A stretch of 63,984 nucleotides of DNA from Cyanobium sp. CZS48M (lineage in GTDB: Bacteria > Cyanobacteriota > Cyanobacteriia > PCC-6307 > Cyanobiaceae), in NCBI GenBank assembly GCA_030373145.1, contig JAUCZK010000016.1, forward strand, positions 1-63,984, read 5' to 3'. Shown piece by piece: positions 18,223 to 26,210 of the stretch. The stretch's first letter is position 1. Every line of letters starts with the position of its first letter. Below the pieces are notes generated by a model that ran no database searches, had not been told where the DNA came from, and saw nothing but the letters and a program-made list of their open reading frames with translations. The position numbers and the translations under genes were made by a program.

Positions 18223-19019
18223 CAGCCTCCCCCCTCTCCGGTGTGGTCGCCCCCGCGGTGATCTCCATCGCCGCCAACCAGCCCCTGCTCTCAGTGGAAG
18301 AGACCAACCGGCTGTTGCGTCAACAGGGCGTGGCGCTGGCCCTAGCCCAGGGCGTGGTGCTCGATCGGGTCGCCAGAAGCGTCACCATGGACGAAGAAGA
18401 GGAAATTGCCCTGATGCGGGCCTACCTCGAGTCCTTTGGCATCAAGAGCGACGAGGGCCTGGCCGGTTGGCTGAAGGCCAAAGGCTGGTCGCTCGATGAT
18501 CTCCGCTACTTCGCCACCAAGGCGGAGCGAGTGCGCCGTTACAGCAGGCATCGCTACGACGCCGAAGCCGAGATCCGCTTCCTCGATCGCAAGAACGACC
18601 TTGATCAGGTCACCTATTCCCTGTTGCGGGTCTCCGATCGCGACACCGCTGAGGAATTGCACTTCCAGTTGCTGGAGGGGGAGACCGACTTTCCCAGCCT
18701 CGTGGCCGCCCACGCCGAAGGTCAGGAGCGCGCCACTCGCGGATTGATCGGCCCGATCGCCCTCACCGCTGGCCATGCGACCCTGGTGGAACGCCTGCGG
18801 GTGAGCCGTCCAGGGCAACTGTGGCCTCCCTTCGAAGTGTCCGGACGGTGGCTGTTGGTGCGACTCGAAGAGCGCTTTCCTGCTCAACTCGATGCTGCGA
18901 TGCGTGCCGCCATGGTGGACGAACTCTTTCAGCTCTGGTTTCAGGAGCAGGTGAAGCTGTTGATGGCCGGGGAGGAGCTGATGCCCCTGGTTCCAGGCCC
19001 TGACCCGGTAACGCCATGA
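18219..19019 (+). CDS. parvulin-type peptidyl-prolyl isomerase of a type I secretion operon
   Basis: A 266-residue protein. Residues about 30-115 are helical, similar to the SurA-like N-terminal segment. Residues about 125-230 resemble a parvulin (PpiC) domain: YSLLRVSDRDTAEELHFQLL, then FPSLVAAHAEGQERATRGLIGP and the C-terminal strand WLLVRLEERFPAQ. There is no signal peptide, so it should act in the cytoplasm or at the inner face, unlike periplasmic SurA/PpiD. It overlaps both neighbours by ATGA (18219 and 19016), so it is translated together with the glycosyltransferase and the ABC exporter. Foldases of this kind next to peptidase-type ABC exporters are known in cyanobacteria. A role holding the substrate for export is inferred. 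Confidence 0.8.
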   Translation: MTASPLSGVVAPAVISIAANQPLLSVEETNRLLRQQGVALALAQGVVLDRVARSVTMDEEEEIALMRAYLESFGIKSDEGLAGWLKAKGWSLDDLRYFATKAERVRRYSRHRYDAEAEIRFLDRKNDLDQVTYSLLRVSDRDTAEELHFQLLEGETDFPSLVAAHAEGQERATRGLIGPIALTAGHATLVERLRVSRPGQLWPPFEVSGRWLLVRLEERFPAQLDAAMRAAMVDELFQLWFQEQVKLLMAGEELMPLVPGPDPVTP

Positions 19020-22000
19020 GCGCCTCCCCCTCAAGCCCTCCCCAGCAGAACGAGCGGGACCTGCTCAGCGCATTCCGCCCCTTCGAGCGTCTGCCCCAGC
19101 CGGTTCTCCAGGCGCTACAGCCCCTGCTGGAAGCCCGTCGCTATCGCCTCGGTCAGACGGTCGTGCGCGCGGACACCATGCCGGAGGGACTGTTGCTGCT
19201 GCGCTCGGGCAGCCTGCGCTGCCTGGCCGTCGATCCCGGCAACGGAGATCTGCGCACCATCGACCGCCTCCAGAGCGGAGATCTCGCCGGCTGGTGCTCC
19301 CTGCTGCGGGGGGATCCCTGCGAGCACCTGCGCGCCAGTTCCGAGGTGGAGCTGCTCTACCTGCCTGCCGGCCTGTTCCAGGAGTTACTGCTCAACCACG
19401 ACACCTTCCGCCTCTGGTTCGAAACCAACCTGCCGGCCTCGGAACTGCATCGGGTCCTGGTCAGCCTGTCCGGCCAGGACCCCCAGTGGCTCTCCCACCT
19501 GCGCGACTGGCCCGCCATCCGCGAACCGGCCCGGGTGCGCAGCCTCCCTCCCGGGGCTCAGGGAGCCCCCAGCCTCTCGGCCGGGCTCTCCTGGTTCGTG
19601 AGCAGCGGGGCTCCGCTGGCCCAGCCCTGGCAACCTGAAGCTCCCATGGCTCCCGCAGGGCCAGGGGAACCCTGGCTACGCCTGATCGGCCTGCCCGCTG
19701 CCGGCTCCCCCGAAGAAGCTCATGCGAGCGCTGAACCCAGCCTCCAGTTGGTCGACGAGCGTCCCCCCAGGGTTGCAAGCGAGGCCAGCCCAGGCCTGAT
19801 CGCCTCTCCGGGCGGCTATGCCCTCTCCCCGGAGCCCCCCCAGCCCCAGGCCGAAGGGCGCGGCGGTGAGCTGCGCCTGCGGCGCGCCAGCGGGCCGAGG
19901 GAAGGCCCGATCGCCATCTGCCTGGCAATCGCCAATTACTTCGGCGTCCCCGTCAACCGCGACGCCCTTCTCGATCAGGTGGAGGTCGTGCTGCAGCGGC
20001 AGGGACAGCTCAACCTGATCAATCTGGGCCAGATCCTCGATTCCCTCGGCCTGCGGGTGGTGCTCACCCAGCTCCCCGCCGATCGGCTGCAGCGGGCCAT
20101 GACCCCGGCCCTGCTGTTCGCCCAGGGGCACTTCGCCATCTTCGAGGGAACCACCGAAACAGGTGAACTACGCCTGCTCGAGCCGGAGCTCGGCCCCCTG
20201 CTGCTTCCTCCCGAGCAGGTGGTCACCGAGGCGGGCGGCCTGGTGGAACTGCTGCTGCTGCAGCGCAAACCCGATGCCAAGGAGCAGCGCTTCAGTTGGA
20301 GCTGGTTCCTGCCCTACCTGCGTGAGCACCGGCGCCAGCTGGTGGAGGTGCTCGCGCTTTCATTCGCGATCAACCTGTTGGGGCTGGTGTTACCCCTGGG
20401 CACATTCGTCCTGATACAGCAGGTGCTGCGTACGCGCAACATCAACACCCTGATCAGCATCGCCTTTGTGATGCTGCTGGCAGGACTGATTGCTGCGGTA
20501 TTCAAGATTCTGCGCAGCTTCATCCTCACCGACACCACCAATCGCATCGACCAGGCGGCCAAAGCCACTATCCTCGACCATCTGGTGCGGCTGCCCCAGG
20601 GCTTCTTCGACAGCCGCCCCGTTGGCCGGGTGATGTTTTACTTCGGTCAGCTCGATCGCCTGCGTGAATTTTTATTGGGCAGCAGCATCACCCTTGTGGT
20701 GGATCTGGCCTTCAGCTTCCTCTACCTGTTCGTTCTGCTGGCCATAAACGTTCCGCTTACTCTGGCCAGCCTGGCCACCTTGCCCCTGTTGATTGCCCTC
20801 ACGGTGCTCACCACACCCATGGTGCGCTCTCAGATCAAAAAATCCATGGGGGCTTCGGTTGCCACCTATTCCTACCTCAACGAATCGATCACTGGCATCC
20901 AGACGATCAAATCACAGAACGCTGAACTCAAAACCCGCTGGGAGTTCCAGAACCGCTACTCCCGCTACATCGGCGAAGACTTCAAGCTCAGGATCACCAA
21001 AGAAACCATATCAAACATTTCCAGCTTCATCGATCAGCTCGGAGGCATTCTGACGATCGCAGTAGCGATATACTTAATCATTCAGAACCAAATTACGATC
21101 GGCGCCTTCATCGCCTTCCGAATGCTCAGCAGCAAAATCACCCAGCCCCTGTTGAAGCTCACCAGCACCTGGCAGCAGTTTGAGCAGATGAGCGAGTCGA
21201 TTCAGATGGTGGCCGACGTGATTGATCGTCAGACCGAGCAGAGCGAAGCGGAAGCCCTCAATTTGCCCATGCCCCCGCTGCAAGGCAAGGTGGAGTTCCG
21301 TGATTTGTCTTTCCGCTTCGCCGACAGCGGACCGCTGGTGCTGCATGGGGTGAACCTGGAGATTCCGGTCGGCTCCTTCGTGGGGCTGGTGGGTGGGTCC
21401 GGCAGTGGCAAGAGCACCTTGCTCAAGCTGCTGCCACGCTTCTACCGGCTCCTGGAGGGCAAGGTGCTGATTGATGGCACCGACATCAACAAGGTGGAGC
21501 TCTATTCCCTGCGCCGCCAGATCGGGGTGGTGCCCCAGGACAGTGTTCTCTTCGATGGCACCGTGCGCGAGAACCTGTTGCTGGTGAAGCCCGATGCCAC
21601 CGCCCAGGAGCTGATCCGCGCCGCACGGATTGCCTGCGCCCATGATTTCATCATGGACCTGCCCAAGGGTTACAACTCCGATGTCGGCGAGCGCGGTGCC
21701 GGTCTCTCCGGCGGTCAGCGTCAGCGTCTGGCCCTGGCCAGAGCTGTTCTGCAGAACCCACGCATGCTCATCCTCGATGAGGCCACCAGCGCCCTCGATG
21801 CCCGCACCGAGCGCCAGGTCTGCATCAACCTGTTCGAGGCTTTCCGGGGCCGCACGGTCTTTTTCATCACCCATCGCCTCACCACCGTGCAACCGGCCGA
21901 TTGCATCGTGCTGATGGACAGCGGAGCGATCATGGAAACCGGCACGCACCGCGAACTGATGCAACGCCAGGGCTGGTATTACGCCCTCCACCAAAGTCAG

Positions 22001-22021
22001 ACCCAGGAAGGAGCCCTTTGA
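19016..22021 (+). CDS. type I secretion ABC exporter with cNMP-binding-like and degenerate C39-like domains
   Basis: A 1001-residue fused ABC exporter. Residues about 15-140 resemble a cyclic-nucleotide-binding domain (MPEGLLLLRSGSLRCLAV, then GDLAGWCSLLRGDPCEHLRAS). Residues about 285-405 are a C39-peptidase-like domain. Where active enzymes have ECG, this one reads EGPIAICLAIANYFG, so the catalytic Cys is absent, as in the C39-like domains of RTX exporters that bind but do not cut substrate. Membrane helices lie between about 430 and 720. The ATPase has Walker A GGSGSGKST near 792, signature LSGGQRQR, Walker B MLILDEATSALD and the switch His in ITHRLTT. The layout matches HetC-like cyanobacterial exporters. 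It should work with the adaptor encoded next (1-base overlap) and an outer-membrane channel encoded elsewhere. The missing Cys argues for uncleaved RTX-type cargo. Confidence 0.92.
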   Translation: MSASPSSPPQQNERDLLSAFRPFERLPQPVLQALQPLLEARRYRLGQTVVRADTMPEGLLLLRSGSLRCLAVDPGNGDLRTIDRLQSGDLAGWCSLLRGDPCEHLRASSEVELLYLPAGLFQELLLNHDTFRLWFETNLPASELHRVLVSLSGQDPQWLSHLRDWPAIREPARVRSLPPGAQGAPSLSAGLSWFVSSGAPLAQPWQPEAPMAPAGPGEPWLRLIGLPAAGSPEEAHASAEPSLQLVDERPPRVASEASPGLIASPGGYALSPEPPQPQAEGRGGELRLRRASGPREGPIAICLAIANYFGVPVNRDALLDQVEVVLQRQGQLNLINLGQILDSLGLRVVLTQLPADRLQRAMTPALLFAQGHFAIFEGTTETGELRLLEPELGPLLLPPEQVVTEAGGLVELLLLQRKPDAKEQRFSWSWFLPYLREHRRQLVEVLALSFAINLLGLVLPLGTFVLIQQVLRTRNINTLISIAFVMLLAGLIAAVFKILRSFILTDTTNRIDQAAKATILDHLVRLPQGFFDSRPVGRVMFYFGQLDRLREFLLGSSITLVVDLAFSFLYLFVLLAINVPLTLASLATLPLLIALTVLTTPMVRSQIKKSMGASVATYSYLNESITGIQTIKSQNAELKTRWEFQNRYSRYIGEDFKLRITKETISNISSFIDQLGGILTIAVAIYLIIQNQITIGAFIAFRMLSSKITQPLLKLTSTWQQFEQMSESIQMVADVIDRQTEQSEAEALNLPMPPLQGKVEFRDLSFRFADSGPLVLHGVNLEIPVGSFVGLVGGSGSGKSTLLKLLPRFYRLLEGKVLIDGTDINKVELYSLRRQIGVVPQDSVLFDGTVRENLLLVKPDATAQELIRAARIACAHDFIMDLPKGYNSDVGERGAGLSGGQRQRLALARAVLQNPRMLILDEATSALDARTERQVCINLFEAFRGRTVFFITHRLTTVQPADCIVLMDSGAIMETGTHRELMQRQGWYYALHQSQTQEGAL

Positions 22022-23451
22022 TGCCCAGCGATCGTGCCAACTCCCTGATCGACACCTACGACAAGGCCCTGAGCTGGCTGCGCTCCCCCGGCCGCCGTCG
22101 CCCCTCCTCCCCCGACCAGAGGGTGGTGCCCGTGCGCGTCGACCTGGTGGGAGATGATCCCCCCAAGCAGTCCCCGACCCCAGCCGGGGCCCTGGCCACC
22201 CCCTCGCCCGACTGGCAGTTCAACCAGCCGGCCCTGCTCAACAAGAGCCGCCGGACCTCGAGCCTGATCACCTGGACCGGGATCGGTGGGGTGGGCGCCA
22301 TGGTGATCTGGGCCGCCGTCGCCAGCCTGGGAGAAACCGTTGCCGTTCAGGGCAAGCTCCAGCCGGGCAGCAAGGTCAAGACCCTGCAAGCACCCGTCGC
22401 CGGCGTCGTGGAAGAGGTCTTGGTCAAGGACGGCCAGACTGTGAACCAAGGTGATCTGTTGCTGCGCTTTGACCTGCGCCAGGCCCGCAGCAGCCTCACC
22501 ACCGCCGAGGCTGTGCGCAGCCGGCTGCTCAACGAAAATCAGATCCTTGGCGCCGCTCTGGGGGATGGACAGGCCAGGGGTCTCACCAGCAACCAACAGC
22601 TGCAGCTGGGCAACCAGGCCGAGGATCTCAGCAGCCGCCGCCAGCTTGCAGAAGAGCAGCTGCGTGCCAGTGAAGCCAGAATCGATGGACTTACCACCAG
22701 CCTGGCCACCACCGCCAACATCGCCGAGCGCTACGCCAGCCTCTCCCGCACCGGTGCGGTCAGTGAGGTGCAGGCCCTTGAGACACGCAACCGGGCCGAT
22801 GAGCTGCGCGCCAGCCTGGCCAGCGAGCAACGCACGGCCGCCGGGCTGCGGGCGGCTCTGCGCAATGCCCAGGCCGCCCCCAGTGCCGAATTGCGTGCGA
22901 AGATTGAAGTTAACCTGCGCGACATCTCAGACCTCGACGGTCAAATCCGCCAGGCGCAGCTGCAGATTCAGTATGGAGTGCTCAAGGCACCCAGCAAGGG
23001 CGTCATCTTCGACATTGATGTCTCGAGGGGATCAGTGGTCGAGAACGCCAAACCCTTGCTACGTGTGGTTCCTGCCGATGCCCTCGAGGCCAAGGTTTTC
23101 ATCCCCAACGACGCCATCGGCTTCATCCACACCGGCCAGGCCGCCGAGATTTCGCTTGCCACTTTCCCCTCCAGCGACTTCGGCTTCATTCCCGCCGTGG
23201 TGGAACGCATCGGCTCGGATGCCCTCACGACCGAAGAAATGAAAGAAACCCTCAAAAGCGGGGGAGATGGTTTATTCTATCCAGCTGTCCTTAAACTGAA
23301 GCGGCAATACCTCAAAGGATCGAGCAAGCCAATTCCGATCAAACCCGGCATGGCTCTGACCGCCGACATTCAGCTAAGAAAGCGGAGTTTTGTTAGCATT
23401 TTCACTGGGTTCTTCGAAGATCGCAAACGCGAATTCGAGCGCATGCGCTGA
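22021..23451 (+). CDS. HlyD-family membrane fusion (adaptor) protein
   Basis: A 476-residue periplasmic adaptor subunit for the exporter encoded upstream. The ATG at 22021 overlaps the exporter's stop by one base, so I prefer it to a longer upstream frame. A cytoplasmic, Pro-rich N-terminal region of about 80 residues precedes one membrane helix (GGVGAMVIWAAVASLG, about 90-105). After it come the biotinyl-lipoyl half motif APVAGVVEEVLVKDGQTVNQGD, a long helical hairpin about 160-330, the second lipoyl half (GVIFDIDVSRGSVV) and a beta-barrel segment with FIPNDAIGFIHTGQAAEISL. This is the usual HlyD order and length. It links the ABC exporter to the outer-membrane channel. Confidence 0.93.
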   Translation: MPSDRANSLIDTYDKALSWLRSPGRRRPSSPDQRVVPVRVDLVGDDPPKQSPTPAGALATPSPDWQFNQPALLNKSRRTSSLITWTGIGGVGAMVIWAAVASLGETVAVQGKLQPGSKVKTLQAPVAGVVEEVLVKDGQTVNQGDLLLRFDLRQARSSLTTAEAVRSRLLNENQILGAALGDGQARGLTSNQQLQLGNQAEDLSSRRQLAEEQLRASEARIDGLTTSLATTANIAERYASLSRTGAVSEVQALETRNRADELRASLASEQRTAAGLRAALRNAQAAPSAELRAKIEVNLRDISDLDGQIRQAQLQIQYGVLKAPSKGVIFDIDVSRGSVVENAKPLLRVVPADALEAKVFIPNDAIGFIHTGQAAEISLATFPSSDFGFIPAVVERIGSDALTTEEMKETLKSGGDGLFYPAVLKLKRQYLKGSSKPIPIKPGMALTADIQLRKRSFVSIFTGFFEDRKREFERMR

Positions 23452-23750
23452 TGGCACGGCCGTCGCGCTCACCAAAACCAAGCACCACTCCAGCAAACTG
23501 GTTGAACTATGTGCCGGCGGCTCAGCGCCGCAGCGTGCTGAGACAACGCACCTACCAGCGTCTGAAAACGAAGTTGTTCAGCCGCTCGGTCGTGGTGGGT
23601 ATACTTATTGCGACCTATCTGTTGTTTTGTCTGTTCATGCTGGTCTGGGGATCAGCCAGCCTTGGACTGCTGGCGGTGCTGCCCTTGCTGCTGCCGCCTC
23701 CGGTGGCCTATCTGGCTTACTGGCTCATCTGGAGAGAATTTCACCACTGA
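23451..23750 (+). CDS. small two-helix membrane protein at the end of the secretion operon
   Basis: A 99-residue protein whose ATG overlaps the adaptor gene's stop by one base. A basic N-terminal third (PSRSPKPS, then RRSVLRQRTYQRLKTKLFSR) precedes two predicted membrane helices, about 47-67 (VVVGILIATYLLFCLFMLVW) and about 72-92 (LGLLAVLPLLLPPPVAYLAYW). I do not recognise the family. The strict translational coupling suggests a component or stabiliser of the exporter. The gene ends six bases from the convergent gene 23757-24881, with no terminator between. Confidence 0.75.
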   Translation: MARPSRSPKPSTTPANWLNYVPAAQRRSVLRQRTYQRLKTKLFSRSVVVGILIATYLLFCLFMLVWGSASLGLLAVLPLLLPPPVAYLAYWLIWREFHH

Positions 23751-23756
23751 GGCTAA

Positions 23757-24881
23757 TCAGGCGGACATGCGCTGGCGCAACTGCTGCAGTTCCTGAAGCA
23801 GCCAGGAGGGAACCAACCGCTCGCTGCCACTGAAATTCACCTTCTTCGGCGAGTAAAAGAGCAGTGCGGCCAATAGAGCATTCACGGCACGGGGATGGCT
23901 CATCTCCCCCACCACCAATCCCAGCTGGCGCTTGGCAACCTCCTCGTCGGCGGCGAGCGGTTCGCGGCTGAAACCGGATCCGATCAGGTTCTGGGTGAGC
24001 TGGCCGAAGGGGGTGCGGTAAAGGTCCTCCAGCTGGGGGGTGTCCACATCCAGCCAAATCTGGGCCACCTGCCGCCTCAGGGCACTCAGCTCGGCCTTGA
24101 GTTCCGCATCGCTGGGATCGATCGCATAGAGATTGATCAGTCCGCTCATGCGGCCCAGGAATTCATTGTCCTGGATCAGGGTCATCGCCTCACTACCGCG
24201 GCGCTCCGACAACAGCGGCAGAGTACGCGCCACCGCAGGCGCTTCGGATGGCGCCAGCAGAGCCGGCTGGCTGGCTGGCTGATCAGCTTTGGATCGCTTC
24301 GCCTGACGACTGCGCAGCACCTGCAGAAACTGGGGATCACAACGCTCCGCGTAATCAGCCTGCAACCATTCGGGAATCTGGCGCAAGGGATCGGACACTC
24401 GCATGCTGTTGAGGTCGTAGTACGGCATGACCGCCAGCAGCAGGTTGGTGGTTTCATGGCTGCCGAAGGCTTTGGCCAGCCGTTGGGAGAGGCCCGTTTT
24501 CCAGCGTTGCTCTTCGGCATTCAGGGGCAGTGCAGGTAGCACACCGCTGAGCATCAAGCGGTAGGCCTGGCCGATCGGACCTTCGTAGAGGGTTTCAAGC
24601 AGATCAACCGGTGCGGTCAGCCAGAACCGCGTGAAACAGAGCCGCGCCGCCTGACCATCCTCCAGCGCCTGTTGGTTGGGGGATTCGTTCAACTGACTGA
24701 AAATCCCCTGGAGCCGCCGCACGGTCCAGGCCACCACCTCAATCGGCAAGTCAACGTCGGTACTGGGAAGCGTGTCAACCAGGCGATTGACGACCGGAGG
24801 AGCTGGTGTCGTTGGCAGAGCCAGGGGAGCTTCGCTGGTGGTCGAGTGGCGGCGCCCGAGCAGTCGACTGAGCAAGGACAT
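23757..24881 (-). CDS. conserved-looking hypothetical protein
   Basis: A 374-residue soluble protein that I do not recognise. The first 45 residues are low complexity (LGRRHSTTSEAPLALPTTPAPP). Two related helical blocks are separated by a charged linker rich in Ser, Lys, Pro and Ala (about 195-225). Each block ends with similar wording: LLLAVMPYYDLNSMRVSDP then IPEWLQADY in the first, and LLAALLFYSPKKVNFSGSE then VPSWLLQEL in the second. This suggests an internal duplication of about 160-170 residues. There are no membrane helices or catalytic motifs. It is divergent from the glycosyltransferase at 24969 and convergent with the secretion operon, so a link to secretion is possible but unproven. 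Confidence 0.7.
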   Translation of the reverse strand: MSLLSRLLGRRHSTTSEAPLALPTTPAPPVVNRLVDTLPSTDVDLPIEVVAWTVRRLQGIFSQLNESPNQQALEDGQAARLCFTRFWLTAPVDLLETLYEGPIGQAYRLMLSGVLPALPLNAEEQRWKTGLSQRLAKAFGSHETTNLLLAVMPYYDLNSMRVSDPLRQIPEWLQADYAERCDPQFLQVLRSRQAKRSKADQPASQPALLAPSEAPAVARTLPLLSERRGSEAMTLIQDNEFLGRMSGLINLYAIDPSDAELKAELSALRRQVAQIWLDVDTPQLEDLYRTPFGQLTQNLIGSGFSREPLAADEEVAKRQLGLVVGEMSHPRAVNALLAALLFYSPKKVNFSGSERLVPSWLLQELQQLRQRMSA

Positions 24882-24968
24882 AGGTTCCTGACTAGGGAGC
24901 GATGATTGGAGCTTTGGACCTTATCGGGACTGAACATAATCCCTCTGTCGCGAAGGCAGCCACAGCGG

Positions 24969-26210
24969 ATGCAGATCCTGTTCATCCACCAGGGGTTCCC
25001 AGCCCAATTCCGCTCCTATGTCCAGGGCATGATCGCTCAGGGGCATGAGGTCCATGCCATCGGCGCCGATCCTGACACCGTTGTGCCAACGGGATGTCAC
25101 TTCCACGCCTATGGGACCCCGGTCCCCTTGCAGCCCTACCAGGAGATCTCCGACCCTGGACTGGAGAACAACCTGCGCCGAGGCGAGCGGGTGGCCGACC
25201 TCGCCCTGACACTGAAGGCGTCGTCCGGCCTGACTCCAGACGTGGTGGTCGTCCACAGCGGCTGGGGCGAAGGGCTTTACCTGCGGGAGATCTGGCCGGA
25301 GAGTGTGCTGATCGCCTACCCGGAGCTCTATGGATCCAGTGATCTTCTGCAGGTGCAGGATCCCGACTCCCCTCCCCTCGACCAAGCTCGACGACGCCTG
25401 CTCAAGCGCAACAACCTGATGGCGCTCGCCGCCCTGGCCGATGCCGATGCGGCCCTCACACCCACCCTGTTTCAGCGCCACTCCTTTCCAGCGCCATGGC
25501 GCAGCAGGTTTCAGGTGATCCATGAAGGCGTGGACTGCGAGGCGCTGCAACCAGCACCAAGCCGTCGCATCGAGCTGAAGGATGGCCTGAGCGTGGGCCG
25601 CAGCGATCCGGTGCTCAGCTTCGTGAGCAGGAGCCTGGAGCCGATGCGGGGCTTCGGCCGCTTGATGCGGGCCCTGCCCTCGCTCCTGAACGACCATCCC
25701 AACCTGCAGGTGGTGATCGTCGGTGGCGAAGGAAGCAGCTACAGCCCACCCAGCCCACACCCTCAGGGCTATCTGGGGGCCCTGCTGGAGGAGCTCGGCG
25801 ATCAGCTCGACCGCGAGCGGCTCCACCTCCCGGGTCTGCTGGGCCGCGAGCAACTCACAGCCCTGTTTCAGGTGAGCACGGTTCATGCCTACCTCTCCCA
25901 TCCCTACGTGCTCTCCTGGAGCTTGCTCGAAGCGATGGCCTGCGGGGCAGTGGTGGTGGCCTCAGACACGGCACCGGTGCGCGACGTGATCCGGGACGGT
26001 GACAACGGCTTGTTGGTGCCGCTGGAGGATCCAGGTCGGATCACGGCGGGCATCAGCGCGGTTCTGGCGGATCCAGCGGGCCATCAACACCTGGGCGTCG
26101 CGGCCCGTGAGACTGTGCTGCGCCGCTTCCGCCGCCAGCAGGCCGTCGACTCTTTCAGCCAATGGATCAACAGCCTGGTGCTGCTGAAAACCGCGCGTCA
26201 AAGGCAGTGA
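24969..26210 (+). CDS. glycosyltransferase family 4 protein
   Basis: A 413-residue GT-B-fold glycosyltransferase. I place the start at ATG 24969 because MQILFIHQGFPAQFRSYV is the usual opening strand; an upstream in-frame ATG at 24906 would add 21 unusual residues. The C-terminal half has the nucleotide-sugar site region: RSLEPMRGFGRLMRALP, VVIVGGEGSSYS, HLPGLLGREQLTALF and VLSWSLLEAMACGAVVVASDTAPV, with the E of LLEAMACG in the family's EX7E region. Acceptor and donor are not readable. Its 3' end overlaps the convergent gene 26167-27561 by 44 bases. It belongs to the glycosylation/secretion cluster. Confidence 0.87.
   Translation: MQILFIHQGFPAQFRSYVQGMIAQGHEVHAIGADPDTVVPTGCHFHAYGTPVPLQPYQEISDPGLENNLRRGERVADLALTLKASSGLTPDVVVVHSGWGEGLYLREIWPESVLIAYPELYGSSDLLQVQDPDSPPLDQARRRLLKRNNLMALAALADADAALTPTLFQRHSFPAPWRSRFQVIHEGVDCEALQPAPSRRIELKDGLSVGRSDPVLSFVSRSLEPMRGFGRLMRALPSLLNDHPNLQVVIVGGEGSSYSPPSPHPQGYLGALLEELGDQLDRERLHLPGLLGREQLTALFQVSTVHAYLSHPYVLSWSLLEAMACGAVVVASDTAPVRDVIRDGDNGLLVPLEDPGRITAGISAVLADPAGHQHLGVAARETVLRRFRRQQAVDSFSQWINSLVLLKTARQRQ

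Noticed and set aside
19016-22021. Bacteriocin (double-glycine leader) exporter
   Set aside because: The C39-like domain lacks its catalytic Cys, and no small GG-leader peptide gene was seen nearby.
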